64,000 nucleotides of DNA from Dastarcus helophoroides (Eukaryota; Arthropoda; Insecta; Coleoptera; Bothrideridae): NCBI GenBank assembly GCA_028583605.1, contig CM053331.1, positions 13,128,857-13,192,856 on the forward strand, in the 5' to 3' direction. A model generated the notes under the pieces. That model saw nothing but the letters and a program-made list of their open reading frames with translations. It did no database searches and was not told where the DNA came from. A program made the translations under genes and the position numbers. Positions 43,681 to 55,224 of this stretch are shown in pieces (the first letter of the stretch is position 1; each line of letters begins with the position of its first letter).

Positions 43681-46130
43681 CTTTTCTCTTTTCCCAAAAA
43701 TGTCCACTTTATTCAGTTACCTTTTGTATCGTCTTTTTTTGTCTTTAAGTAGAAATTTTGACTTTTCAAATAGACTGGTTTTCTACATTTCAAGTGTAAA
43801 CTCGAAATTTCAAGTTTTTTCCTAAATTTTCACTGTTAAATTGGAAATTCGAATTTTGGAATTTTAATGAAATATTTCTTGAATTGTCAAGTATAAATCT
43901 AAAGTGTTTTCTCTGAATTTTCTCTTTAAACTTAGAAATAAGACCATTATCATTTTCAATTCTTACTTACCATTTCTTACTACCTTTCAGAACATAGATG
44001 CGCTGTATCGTAGTAAATAATGCCAATACGCTTCCGCTGATCTATTCTTAAAGGTTGTTGAAAAAGTATGAGAACTTTTTAAATATTTTCTTTAATTGTT
44101 TACTGTATTTATTTGTTGAGATTTAAAGGCTAAGTAATTATTATTAATGATCCAGGAGAAATTGCTGCATTAGCTTGAATTCTTGAGTCTCTGCTATTTA
44201 ATCGACTTTTAATAGAGGCCTAATAGTTAATTCAAGTCCATTATTTAAATGTTATGAAAGTCTTTTGCTCCACCATGTAAACTTGCTTAACTCTCTACCT
44301 TGCATTTCTGTGGATTTAAATCCAAATTACATAAAGGCAAGTTAATCATTTAATTATATAAAATATAAATTATTGTTAGCTGTTATATTCGACTGTAAAT
44401 ATGCTCTAAATGTAAATACATTGGTTTCAAGGGGCAAGGTTTGTGTATCAATTTTTGAAGATAACCAAGAACCAGTCCATTCTACCAAAATTACTACAGC
44501 GTTTCTCAATCTTTTTTTTTTTTCATTACCCGGCTATTTTAATGCTTCTCCTTCGTGGCCTATTAAAAGATTTTCTATCTTAACACTTCGTTTTTCTTCT
44601 CGAAATTTCGACCAATTTTTGAGGTTAGAAGTCAAAATTTCGTCTTTTCTTTCTCTGATTTTTTAATTCTCTTTTCTCAAAATTTCAACCTTGATCCCAA
44701 AGTTTTGCTTCAAAATCTCGAGCTGAAGTTTCAAAGTTCGACCTTTCTCTCTTTAATGTTAAAACGGGATTTTTTCTCCCTGCTAAGTTTCTCTTAAAAT
44801 TTCGGTACTTTCTGAAGCTTTTTCTAGTACAGTTAATTCTTTATATTTTTCTAAAAAGTCGATGTTTTGCTATTTTAAATGTCAAAGTCAAAATTCCAAA
44901 ATGTGGAATATTTTAATATTATAGCTTAAAGCCGAAATAAGAAATAAGAAAATAAGATCAAACTTTTGAAAGGAAAAAATGAAATGATAAAGCTTTTCAA
45001 AAAATTTAAAATTTAAACTTTTAATATTTGAGGTTTAACTTTTTTATTTTTATTATTCTATTATTTTATTATTAAAGATTACGACTTTAGAAATCGTAAC
45101 GTTCTTCTTAAGATTTTTTTGTTAATTAAAGTTAAATTGTTATTTTATTTTTATGTTGTTTCAACGCAACGTTTAATTTTTTTCGAAACTTCTGCTCTAA
45201 ACTCAAACTATAGAATTTTTTTCAGCGTCGTTGATTTTTGATTGATTTTTGATTGATTTTTTACAACTTGTTAGTGAAAATTGAATTTTTTTAAACCTAA
45301 AATACCGACTTCGAAATTTGGACTTTTTTCTTAAACTTTAGAAATCAGAAGTTATACCTGGCTTTTTTCAACTGTTTACTATTTCCATTTTAATTAAAAA
45401 TAGTGTAGTTAAAAATGGAAATTTAATTTAACATGAGATTAATTAAACTTGGAATTTGACATTTTTATTGTGAGTCCAAATTTCCAACTCGTGCCAATTG
45501 CCTTAAATCGAAATTTTTAGTTTTCAATTTCTGTAAGTTAAACCGATTATTTTGAGAAAAATATCAAAATTTGAATTTTGAAAATGTGTTTGTCCGTCGG
45601 TTTGTCAGCTTGAGGGTTGCCAGATTTTGCGCACTTTCTCAGTGTTCTATTCTCGTACATATGGCACGACTCTTTTTATATATAAATAAATGCAGAACTT
45701 GGCAATGACAACACGATGACGGTGTTATCTAACGATAAGAATCCAAACTTAATGTAATTTTGCTAGTAGGATTCTTTTAGAGGAAGTTTGATAGTTTGAC
45801 AGCATCATAACGAGATAGGGCGCAACTTCCTCTCTTCTCGGCTTCTCTGCGGTGATAGTTGCCAGATCTCGAGTGTGTTACGGATTTTTCCATATTTTGG
45901 TAAATCCGTATTTGGAAAGAAATCTCCCGTATTTTAAAGAGTGCAACGGTAACACAAATTTCATAAATAAGAAAGCATATTTGATCGTCAGCACCATCTA
46001 TTGCAGAGACAAATAAAAACATTAAAACAAATAAATTGATCCATCAATTGAAGAACTTTAAAAACTCTTTAATTTTGGACAGTTTTTCTGTTAAATTTTT
46101 ATTTTTAACATAAATTCGCAGACGAAGTCG
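43681..46130. other. AT-rich DNA with satellite-like patches, no gene seen
   Basis: Several stretches (43740-43950, 44580-44890, 45290-45600) resemble the A/T-tract satellite in a very diverged form. At 44506 the sequence CAGCGTTTCTCAATC looks like one hAT terminus, but no second end was found. GTTGCCAGAT occurs twice (45616 and 45855) as a possible repeat edge. No coding region is convincing. Confidence 0.45.
44421..44490. repeat. Partial copy of the foldback repeat, opposite orientation
   Basis: TTGGTTTCAAGGGGCAAGG through ATTTTTGAAGATAACCAAGA and ACCAGTCCATTCTACCAAAA is the reverse complement of the outer left arm and flank of copy A (34811-34880), with substitutions. The hammerhead-like core is not included. 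Confidence 0.65.
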
Positions 46131-47288
46131 CAGGTAATAGTTAGTACTTTTATAAAAAGTTGATGAAAAATCCAAATTTTTAAAATTAGTCAAAATTTTG
46201 AAAAAGAGTGGAAATTTTGAAAAAAGTGGAGGTTTTGAAAATAAAAATAGATATGCTATATTTTAAAATGTCGAAATATTCGAAGTCAAAGAAAGAGTCG
46301 ATTTTTTCATAAAAAAACTGAAATCCCCAAAAAAGTTAATGTATGTACAAAAAAGTCGAAATTAAAAAGGAAAGGCGAAATTTTGAAAAAAAAGTCAGAA
46401 CTTTCAAATTAAACAATTTTAAATATGGCGTAGTATAAAAAAAAATCGAAATTTTTTAGGAAAATCGAAGTTTTTTAAGAAATAAAATTTTTCCAAAAAA
46501 AATTTTAATTTTTCCAAGTCAAAACTTTGAAAAATGGATCAATTTTGAAAATTTGGCAAAATGTTTTAAAAGGCCACTTTTTCAAAAAAGTTCAATTCTG
46601 GAAGAAGGTGCCAAAATTAAGAAAATTCAAAATTTTGTAACATGTCAAAATTTTAGTAAAAGGGTAAAATTTTGGAAAATGGGAAGTTTAAAAAATCAAA
46701 ATCTTCAAAAAAAATTAAAATTTTGAAAGTCATACTTTTTATAGGAGTTAAAATTTCCCAAAAAATCCAAAATTAAAAATGGGGCCAACATTTAAAAATT
46801 TCGAAATTTTCATAAACATTTTCAAAGAAAGTGAAAAAATGGTCGAAATTTTGAAAAATAGTTGAAAGTTTCAAAAAACGTCACATTTAAAAAATGTGGA
46901 ATTTGAAAAAAAAATGAAATTTGCATGAAAGTCGAAATTTTTGAAAAGTCGAAACACTAAAAAATAGCCAGATTTCAGAGGAACTCGAGATTTCTGAAAA
47001 AAACCAAATTTTGAAAAAGGGATAAATTTTGAAAAATTTCAATAATTTTGAAAGCCAAATTTAAAAAGAAACTTAAAATTTTGGAAGGAGGGGTTAAAAT
47101 TTAAAACGAAAAATTTATGCAAAATTTCGAAATTTTTATAAACAGAAATTTGCAAAAAAGTTGAAATTTTTGAAAAGTCGAAATACCAAAAAATAGCAAT
47201 ATTCCAGAGAAGCACGAGATTTTTAAAAAAATCAAAATTTTGAAAAGTATATAAATTTTGAATAATTTCAAAATTTTTAAAAGCCAAT
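46131..47288. repeat. A/T-tract satellite, A-rich orientation
   Basis: Units of GAAAATTTTGAAAAAGTCGA type, diverged. The foldback repeat copy B begins at 47289 and interrupts the array. No gene. Confidence 0.8.
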
Positions 47289-47517
47289 TTTTTTTGGTAG
47301 AACGGATTGGTCCTTCAAAAATTGAAATACAGAACTTGTCCCCTGAAGCCAAGGACGATTAAAAAACACAACAAAGGTTGCTCTAACGCGAGAAACTTAA
47401 ACTGGTAGTTTTGGTTTCTCTCTGAAGATGACAGCTTGGCTGTCGAAATACATTAGAGCAACCTTTGTTGTGTTTTTTTATCTTTCTTGGTTTCAGGGGA
47501 CAATTTCTGTATTTCAA
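47289..47517. repeat. Foldback repeat with hammerhead-like three-way junction, copy B
   Basis: Long inverted arms (ACACAACAAAGGTTGCTCTAA-type on the left near 47365-47385, TTAGAGCAACCTTTGTTGTG on the right from 47453) enclose two further stems. One is GAGAAAC (47390-47396) with GTTTCTC (47414-47420). The other is GACAGC (47430-47435) with GCTGTC (47439-47444). Between the stems are CTGAAGA (47422-47428) and GAAA (47445-47448), matching the CUGANGA and GAAA boxes of the hammerhead core, with one extra T before the second stem. This order of stems and boxes is that of a hammerhead ribozyme. Hammerheads occur in Penelope-like element terminal repeats. The base expected as U before the cleavage position is not conserved here, so the copy may be inactive. 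Confidence 0.6.
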
Positions 47518-50500
47518 GCAATTTAAAAAAAAATAATTAAAATTTTGGAAGGAGTGGTCAAAATTTAAGAAGTAAAGATTTTACAAAATCTCTAATTTTT
47601 CCTAAACAGTTAAACATTTCAAAGGAAGTGGAAAAGTTTAAAAAATTTCAAAATTCTTAAAATCCAAATGTTTAAATAAAAGTTAAAATTTTGTAAGGAG
47701 GGGTGAAAATTTAATAAGTAAAAATTTTGAAAATTTTGAAATTTTCATAAACTGTTAAGCATTTTCAAAGAAAATGAAAAAGTGGTCGAAATTTTGAAAA
47801 ATAGACAAAAGTTTAAAAAAATATACGAAAGTTTCATAAAACGTCACATTTAAAAAATCTGGAGATTTGACAAAAATGAAACTTTCAAAAAAGTCGAAAT
47901 TTTTAAAAGGTTGAAATACTAAAAAATAGCAAGATTTTAGAGGAGCTCAAGATTTTTGAAAAAGTCAAAATTTTGAAAAATTGATAAATTTTGACGAATT
48001 TCAACATTTTTAAAAGCCAAATTTTAAAAAAAGGTTAAAATTTTGGAAGAAGGGGTCAAAGTTTAAAAAGTAAAAATTTTGCAAAATTTCGAAATTTTCA
48101 TAAACAGGTGAACATTTTCAAAGAATTCTAATGCACATGCTAATAGGTTTGAAAATCTGGTCTGTGCATTAGAATCCGTGTCTTCTCGAGACATGCCTAG
48201 AGAGTAACCGCTTCGCAAGGCGGCAGTTTCAACTGTTGGTAGTTCAATTATCTATGCATCACTATACACGCCTAGAGGGCTGCATGAATTTGCAGTTCAG
48301 GTTGATTCTACTTGCATTTTCAAAAAAGTGGTCGAAATTTTGAAAAATGGTTAAAGTTTAGAAAAATAGTCGGAGGTTCAAAAAACGTCACATTTAAAAA
48401 AAATCAGGAGATTTGAAAAAAATGGAATTTGCAAAAAAGTCGAATGTTTTGAAATATTTAAACAATAAAAAAGAGTAAGATTTCAAAGAAGCTTCATAAA
48501 TATGAAAAAAAGAGTCGAAACTTGTAAGAGAATTCAAAAATTTAAAATATGGCGTTGTTTTAGACAAAAATTCAAATTATTTAAAAAGCTAGATTTTCAA
48601 AATTTGAAGGAAATTTTAAAAAATTTCAAGAAAACGAAAGTTCTCGAAAAAATCGAAGTTTTGTAAAATAGATGATTTTTCGAAGAAAAAAGCCAAATTT
48701 TTCAAAAAAAAGCTTAAATTTTGGAAAGAAGGGAGGTATAAAATCTAAAGTCAAAATTTTTCAAAATATCGAAGTTTTCATGAACAGTTAAAAAATGTCA
48801 AGGAAAGAGAAGATTTTCAAAAAATGGTTTAAATTTAAAAATTGTCGAAGATTTAAAAAAATGCCACATTTAAAGAAATGTCGAGATTTGAAAAAAATTG
48901 TTTGCAAAAAAGTGGAAATTTTTAAAAGTCTAAACACTAAAATACAGTCAAATTTTAAAGAAGGGTGAAATTTAAAAAAAAAACAAACTGGGCGAAACTG
49001 AAAAGAATTCAAAAATTTAAAACATGATGTTTTCAAACAAAAATAATCGAAATTATTTTTAAAAAACTAAACTTTTAAAATATTAATCAAATTTTAAAAA
49101 ATCTTGAAGAAATATCATATTTTGGAAGGAGCTTGCAAAATGTCGAAATCTTCATAAAGAATTAAAAATTTTCAAAAACAGTAAACATTTCAGGAAATGG
49201 TCGAACTTTTCAAAAATAGTCGACATTTTGAAAAAAATTGATAATTTTAAAAAAGGCCACATTTATTGCAATGGCGATATTTGAAAAAGTTGAAATTTAC
49301 AAAAAGTCGAAATTTTTGAAAAGTCATGTTGCCACTAATTTAGGAAAATTGAAAATTTGAAAAGACAACCAACATTTTCAAAAATATTCGAAATTTTAAA
49401 AAAAGACGACCTAATAAAAGTAAGAACTTTCAAAAAAAGTTAAAATTTTAAAAGAATAGAAAATTAAAAAATAAGACCATCGACATTGTCAAAAGAAGTC
49501 GAGGTTTAAAAAATTGAAATTTTTGAAAAAATCTGAATTTCCGAAATTTCCAAAAAAGGTCGAATTTTTCGAGAAGGTCGGAAGGTTAAATTCTAAAAAG
49601 TAAACATTTTTAAAAACATCCATTGTGATAAAAATTTGATATTTTAAAAAAAAAGTTGCAATTTTCAGATAGTTTAAAAAAAGCAGAAATTTTGAAGAAA
49701 AGTACTTTATTTGAATAATGTCGACATTTTGAAAAAGCTAGAAATTTCAAAATAAGTAAAAATGTATTTCGAAAAAAGTCGAAATTTTAAAAAACCCTAC
49801 CTGTGTCAAATATTTTAAAAAAACGCCACATTTAAAGAACTATCGAAATTTAAAAAAAATTGAAATTTGCTAAAAAAGTCGAGATTTTGGAAAAGTCGAA
49901 ACACTAAAGTATAGTAGAATTTGAAAGGGCGAAATTTTGAAAAAGTAATTTTTTTTTTACAACAAACTTTAAAATATTAAACGTTTTGAAAAATAGATGA
50001 ATTTTGAAAAAATATCAAATTTTTGAAGGAGTTTGCAAAATGATGATAATCAATCAAAAATTTTCAAAGGAAGTGAAAATTTCAAGAAGTGGTCGAAATT
50101 TTGAAAATAGTCGATGATTTTAAAAAAGGCCAAATTTATAGAAATGTTATTAAAAAAATTTTAAATTTGCAAAAAAAAGTCGAAATTTTTGAAAAGTCAT
50201 ATCACTAATTGAACATTTAAAAAGAAAGTCAACATCTTCAAAAAAAAAGGAACTAATAAAAGTTAGAACCTATACAATGTTAAAATTTTAAAAGAATAGA
50301 AAAGTTAAGAATAGAATGTCGAAATTGTCAAAAGTTGAGGTTTAAAAAATTGAAATTTTTGAAAAAAATCTGAATTTCTGAAATTTGCAAAAAAGGTCGA
50401 ATTTTCCTAAAAGATCGAAAGGTTAAATTTTAAAAAGTAAAGGTTTTTAAAAACATCCGAAGTGTGATAAAAATTTGATATTTTTAAAAAATTTGCAATT

Positions 50501-50690
50501 TTTAGTTAAATTTAAAAAAGCCGAAATTTTGAACAAAAGCACAATATTTGAATAATGTCGACATTTTGAAAAAGCTAGAAATTTCAAAATAAGTAAAATT
50601 TTTTTAAAAGTAGAAGCTTCGAAAAAAGGAAACTTTCGAAAAAAGTTGAAATTTTGAAAAACTCAGCCTGTGTTTATTTTCAAAAGTCAA
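47518..50690. repeat. A/T-tract satellite, A-rich orientation, with a short insertion
   Basis: The array resumes after the foldback. Higher-order repeats are visible: the succession of CATAAACAGTT, GTCACATTTAAAAAA and GTCGAAACACTAAA type blocks recurs near 46815, 47750, 48100 and 48850, about every 0.9-1 kb. Blocks at 49440-49780 and 50270-50600 are also a duplicated pair. At 48122-48320 the array is interrupted by non-satellite DNA that starts with an inverted pair TTCTAATGCACA/TGTGCATTAGAA (48125 and 48163). No genes. Confidence 0.8.
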
Positions 50691-50952
50691 AATTTGTCCG
50701 AAAACATATTGTGTTGATCTCCTCACGCCTCCCTAGCCCCACTAGCCTGCATTAAATTATCTTTTATTGACGCTGGCTGCAGAAGCCTTTGTAACCATAG
50801 ACAGCAACCGATTGCTGATTTTTAAGGAAAAAGTGATGTTTTATTTGGAATTGATTTGTAATTTAATTTATCCCCAGATGAAGTTTTTTCCCAGTAGTAA
50901 TAAAAGTTGTCTACCTGTCGGAAATAATGACCTGTTATTTGTTTTGTTTCAG

Positions 50953-51119
50953 GGTTTCGCGTACCTATGTCGCTATGTCAATAGAGACTGAGCGGAAGAA
51001 CATGCAGACTAGCATGTCCCAAATGATTCCTGACATCGCAACCTTGAACTTTATTGGTGGTCATCGTTCCCAGCCGACTATTACTACCCACCTCAATCAT
51101 AACATGCAACAGCCAAATG
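50953..51119 (+). CDS. Probable internal exon of an unknown gene
   Basis: A strong pyrimidine-rich acceptor (TTATTTGTTTTGTTTCAG) precedes the segment, and GTCAGT at 51120 is a fair donor, giving a 167-nt exon. The composition is balanced, in sharp contrast to the AT-rich satellite on both sides. The open frame includes RTYVAMSIETERKNMQTSM, then QMIPDIATLNFIGGHRSQP and THLNHNMQQPN. It enters in the same phase as the 69-nt exons at 38778/38985 leave, so it may belong to the same gene, about 12 kb downstream. If the donor is not used, the frame runs on through QYPQYNP and into a stop. I do not recognise the protein. Confidence 0.5.
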
Positions 51120-51450
51120 GTCAGTATCCACAATACAACCCATTTTTTATCATCTTTTTGAATGAACATTTCAGTTATTTTTACCTGCTCGGGCAGGATA
51201 GCGCGGGTTTGATGATAATAGTCGATTCGAGCATGTAGGTAGTTTTGTAGAAGCAAGACAAATGATGTAATACGAGGTAACGGACCCCGCCCTGATGCAT
51301 AAATGCAGAAATATATATTTATCCAAATTTTAACTTTTCCCTAAATTGAAAAATTGCGAATTTGGCAATTATTTAGATATTTTAAGTTTTTCATTTTGTT
51401 CTAATTTTGAGCTTGAAAAATTTTCTCCAAAGTTGACTTTTTCCAAATAT
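51120..51450. other. Intron-like sequence, nothing recognised
   Basis: AT-rich DNA following the probable exon; no repeat or gene is recognised. From about 51325 it grades into weak satellite-like sequence. Confidence 0.4.
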
Positions 51451-51451
51451 A

Positions 51452-51645
51452 ATGATGGTGCGTATCCATCTGAGTTCGCGAACAGTTCGTGTTACATTAG
51501 TAGCGTTGACCTGTTTGCGTGGTGTCGCTAAAATTTCCGTTGGTTGTTGGTAAAATCAAAAGGTATGTACCGAGTTAACAGTTCGCGAACATTTTGGAAA
51601 CATATATTGGATGTTCGAGAACGCCAGTGTATACGCATCATAATA
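51452..51645. mobile_element. Possible Harbinger-like MITE
   Basis: The left end, TGATGGTGCGTATCCATCTG, and the right end read inwards, TGATGCGTATACACTGGCG, are imperfect inverted repeats that both continue into GTTCGCGAAC/GTTCTCGAAC. The GGTGCGTNT-type terminus resembles the MITE at 627-807, and the length is similar. GTTCGCGAAC occurs twice inside. The target duplication could not be fixed. Confidence 0.45.
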
Positions 51646-52250
51646 CGACGTTAATTCTAAAATTTTGACTTTAGACTTTTTTGATTTTTGGAAGTTTCTG
51701 ATTGAAATCGATTTTTACTTTAAATTTCGAGTAAAAATTCAATTTTTTTCTAATATTATTTTTATTCAAAATTACCAATATTTTGAGAAGGTAAATGCTG
51801 CTTTTATTGTTTTGAGAAAAATGAGAGCAAAACACATCAATTTTCAATTTTTTATTTAAACATTCTCACATGAACAAAAGTGGAATTTAAAAAAAGAGTG
51901 GTTTTCAAAAAAGCAATATTTCAACAGAATCAGACTTGACAAAAACCAAAATTTTGAAAAAAAAAGTTAAAATTTGAAAAAAGTGAAAATTGGAAATTCG
52001 AAATTTTCAAAATATTAAGCATAAATGTTTAAAAAAGTCAAGATTTTCAATAAAAATCAAAGTCAGATTTAAAAAAAAATCGTGATTAAAATTTAAAAAA
52101 AAAGTCGAATTTAGAGTGAAAATATTTTATGAAAATCAAATTTAAAAACAGTCAGGTTTGCAAAAGACTTGAAATTTCGAGTCAAAATTTTAAAAAACGT
52201 TCCAAAAATGTTCAATAATAAGATGGGAGTTTTGAAATTTCGAGAAAAAA
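51646..52250. repeat. Diverged A/T-tract satellite, changing orientation
   Basis: T-rich to about 51780, then A-rich GAAATTTAAAAAAAAGTC-type units to about 52255. The orientation flips again at the start of the regular array at 52255. No gene. Confidence 0.65.
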
Positions 52251-55085
52251 AGTCGAAATTTCTTCTTTTCTCCCAAATTTCGATTTTTTACTCGAAATTT
52301 CGACTTTTTTCTCGAAATCTCGACTTTTTTCTCAAATTTAGACTTTTTTCTCAAATTTAGACTTTTTTCTTCAAATTTCGACTTTTTTCTCGAAATTTCG
52401 AAATTGTTCTCGAAACTTCGCCTTTTGTTTCTCAAATTTCGATTTCTTTCTCGAAATTTTGACCTTAATATCGAAATTTTGAAATTTTTCTCGAAATTTA
52501 GACTTTTGTTTCTCAAATTTCGATTTTTTCTCGAAATTTTAACCTTAATATTGAAATTTCGACTTTTCTTCTAGAAATTTCGACTTTTTTCTCAAATTTA
52601 GACTTTTTTCTCGAAATATTTCAAAATTTCGACTTTTTTTCTGGAAATTTCGACGTTTTTCCCAAATTTCAACTTTTTTCTCGAAATGATCTTAATGTCG
52701 AAATTTTGAAATTTTTTTCGAAATTTCAACTTTAAACTCAACACTTCGACTTTTTTTCTGAAAATTTCGACCTTTTTCTTAAATTTTGACTTATTTCTTA
52801 AAATTCGACCTTTTTTTGGAAATTATTTCGACTTTGTTCTGAAAATTTCAACTTCTTCGAAATGTTACAAAAGCGTAGAAAGGATAACGATTAAAAAATA
52901 TTATTTTTAGAAATTCCGACTTTTTTCCCCAAACTTTGACTTTAAGCTCGAAATTTCGACTTTTTTCTCGAAATCTCGACTTTTTTCTCAAATTTAGACT
53001 TTTTTCTCGAAATTTCGACGTTTTTCCCAAATTTTGACTTTTTTCTCGAAATTTTGACCTTAATGTCGAAATTTCGAAATTTTTTTCGAAATTCCAACTT
53101 TAAACTCAACACTTCGACTTTTTTTCTCAAAATTTCGACTTTTTTCTCAAAATTCGACCTTTTTCTGGAAATTATTTCGACTGTTCTGAAAATTTCAACT
53201 TCTTCGAAATGTTACAAAGGCGTAGAAAGGACGACGATTAAAAAAATATTATTTTTAGAAATTCCGACTTTTTCCCCAAACTTTGATTTTAAGCTCGAAA
53301 TTTCGACTTTTTTCTTAAAATTTCGACTTTTTTCTTGAAATTTCGACCTTTTTCGCGAAATTTCGACCTTTTTCGCGAAATTTCGTTATTTTTCTCAAAA
53401 TTGATTTTTTTTCGCGAAATGTTGATCTTAATATCGAAATTTCGATATTTTTCCGGAAATTTCCACTTTCAAGTCAAACTTCCGACTTTTTTCCCGAAAT
53501 TGCGGCCTTTTCCGCGAAATTTCTTTCTTTTTTTTCTCAAATTTCATCTTTTTTCTTGAAATTTTGGCTTTAATATCAAAATTTCCACATTTCTCAGGAA
53601 ATTTCCACAATAAAGTCAAAATTTCGATTTTTTTTCGAAATTCGACTTTTTTTTCTCGAAATTTCGACTCTTTTCTCAAAATTTCGATTTTTTTTCGAAA
53701 TCTCGACCTTTTTCTCAAATTTCGACTTTTTTCTCGAAATTTCTACCTTAATCTGAAGTTCGCCTTTTTTCTCGAAATTTGGTTTTTTTTTTCTCTCAAT
53801 TTACGACTTTTTTCTCAAATACCGACTTTTTTCTCGAAATTTTGACCTTAATATCGAAATTTTGACATTTTTCTCGAAATTTCAACCTTAATCTGACAAG
53901 TTCGACTTTTTTTCTCGAAATTTGGTTTTTTTCTCAATTTTTGATATTTTTCTTAAATATCGACTTTTTTCTCGAAATTTTGACCTTGATATCGAAATTT
54001 CGACATTTTTCTCGAAATTTCGACTTTTTTTCTACAAATTTCGACTTTTTTTCTACAAATTTCGACTTTTTTTTTAAGTTTCGATTTTTTCCTCAAGTTT
54101 CGACTTTTTTCTTGGAATTTCGAGCTTGTAAGCTCGAAATTTCGACTTTTTTCTGAAATTTTGACATTTTTCTCAAATTTCGACTTTTTTTTCTCAAACT
54201 TTCGATACTTTTCTTGAAATTACGACCTTTTTCGCCAAATTTCGTTTTTGTTTTCTCAAATTTCAACTTTTTCTCGAATTTTTACCTTATTATCGAAATT
54301 TCGATATTTATCTGGAAATTTTGACTTTAAGTCAAAATTTCGACCTTTTTTCGAAATTTCATCTTTTTTTTTCTCGAAATTTCGACTTTTTGTCTTGAAA
54401 TTTCGACTTTTTTCGAAATCTCGACCTTCTTCTTAAATTTCGACTTTTTTCTCGAAATATTTCAAAATTTCGACTTTTTCTCGAAATGTCGACTTTTTTT
54501 CTCAAACTTCCGACTTTTTTCTCGAAATTGCGACCGTTTCCGCGATATTTAATTTTTTTCTCTCAAATTTCATCTTTTTTCTCGAAATTTCGATTTTTTT
54601 TCTCAAAATTTCGATTCTTTTTCGAGATCTCGACTTTTTCTCAAATTTCGACTTTTTTCTCGAAATATTTCAAAATTTCAACTTTTTCTCGAAATTTCGA
54701 CTTTTTCTCTCAAAATTTCGATTTTTTTCTCAAAATCTTCACCTTTTATCAAATTTCAACTTTTTCTCGCAATTTCGACGTTTTTCTCAAAATTTCCACC
54801 TTAATCTGAAAAGTTTCTCGAAATTTCGTTTTTCTCTCTCTCAATTTACGACTTTTTTCTCAAATACCGACTTTTTTCTCGAAATTTTGACCTTAATTTC
54901 GAAATTTTTCTCGAAATTTCGACTTTAAACTCAAAATTTTAATTATTTTCCACAAATTTCGACTTTTTTTCAAAATTTGACTCATTTTCTCGAAATTTCG
55001 ACTTTTTTTTCAAATTTCGATTTAAAACTCGAAATTTCGACTTTTTTCTCAAATTTCAATTTTAATCTCAAAATTTCTAAAAAAA
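52251..55085. repeat. Regular A/T-tract tandem array with unit TTTTTTCTCGAAATTTCGAC
   Basis: This is the least diverged part of the satellite. The unit is about 20 bp: a T6 tract, CTCG, the AAATTT tract, CGAC. Each unit contains the palindrome CGAAATTTCG. A/T tracts are spaced near 10 bp from centre to centre. Larger duplications are superimposed: about 52650-52920 and 53000-53280 share a segment that includes a non-satellite stretch (CGAAATGTTACAAAAGCGTA and AATATTATTTTTAGAAATTC). Many overlapping Phe/Ser/Leu-rich ORFs arise purely from the repeat and are not genes. Confidence 0.93.
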
Positions 55086-55224
55086 AGACCCAAATTTGCT
55101 AATTAAAAATAGCAATTATTGGTCGCACCCTACTACCAACTGTCAAGATTGTTGGGAAAGAGGAGTGGTGGGACGTAACTGTCGTCTGCCTAATTTAACC
55201 ATAGAGTGTGCTTATTATAGAGAG
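55086..55224. other. Unique spacer between inverted satellite arrays
   Basis: About 140 bp of ordinary-composition DNA (includes GGTCGCACCCTACTACCAAC and GGGACGTAACTGTCGTCTGC) separates the T-rich array ending at 55085 from an A-rich array starting at 55225. No repeat ends or coding region are recognised. Confidence 0.6.

Noticed and set aside
44506..44560. hAT terminus CAGCGTTTCTCAATC
   Set aside because: The second terminus and a target duplication could not be found within several kilobases.
52190..54809. Many overlapping ORFs of 60-108 residues on both strands (Phe/Ser/Arg/Lys-rich)
   Set aside because: They are direct translations of the 20-bp satellite unit; the same peptide pattern appears in every frame and strand, with no splice signals or domains.
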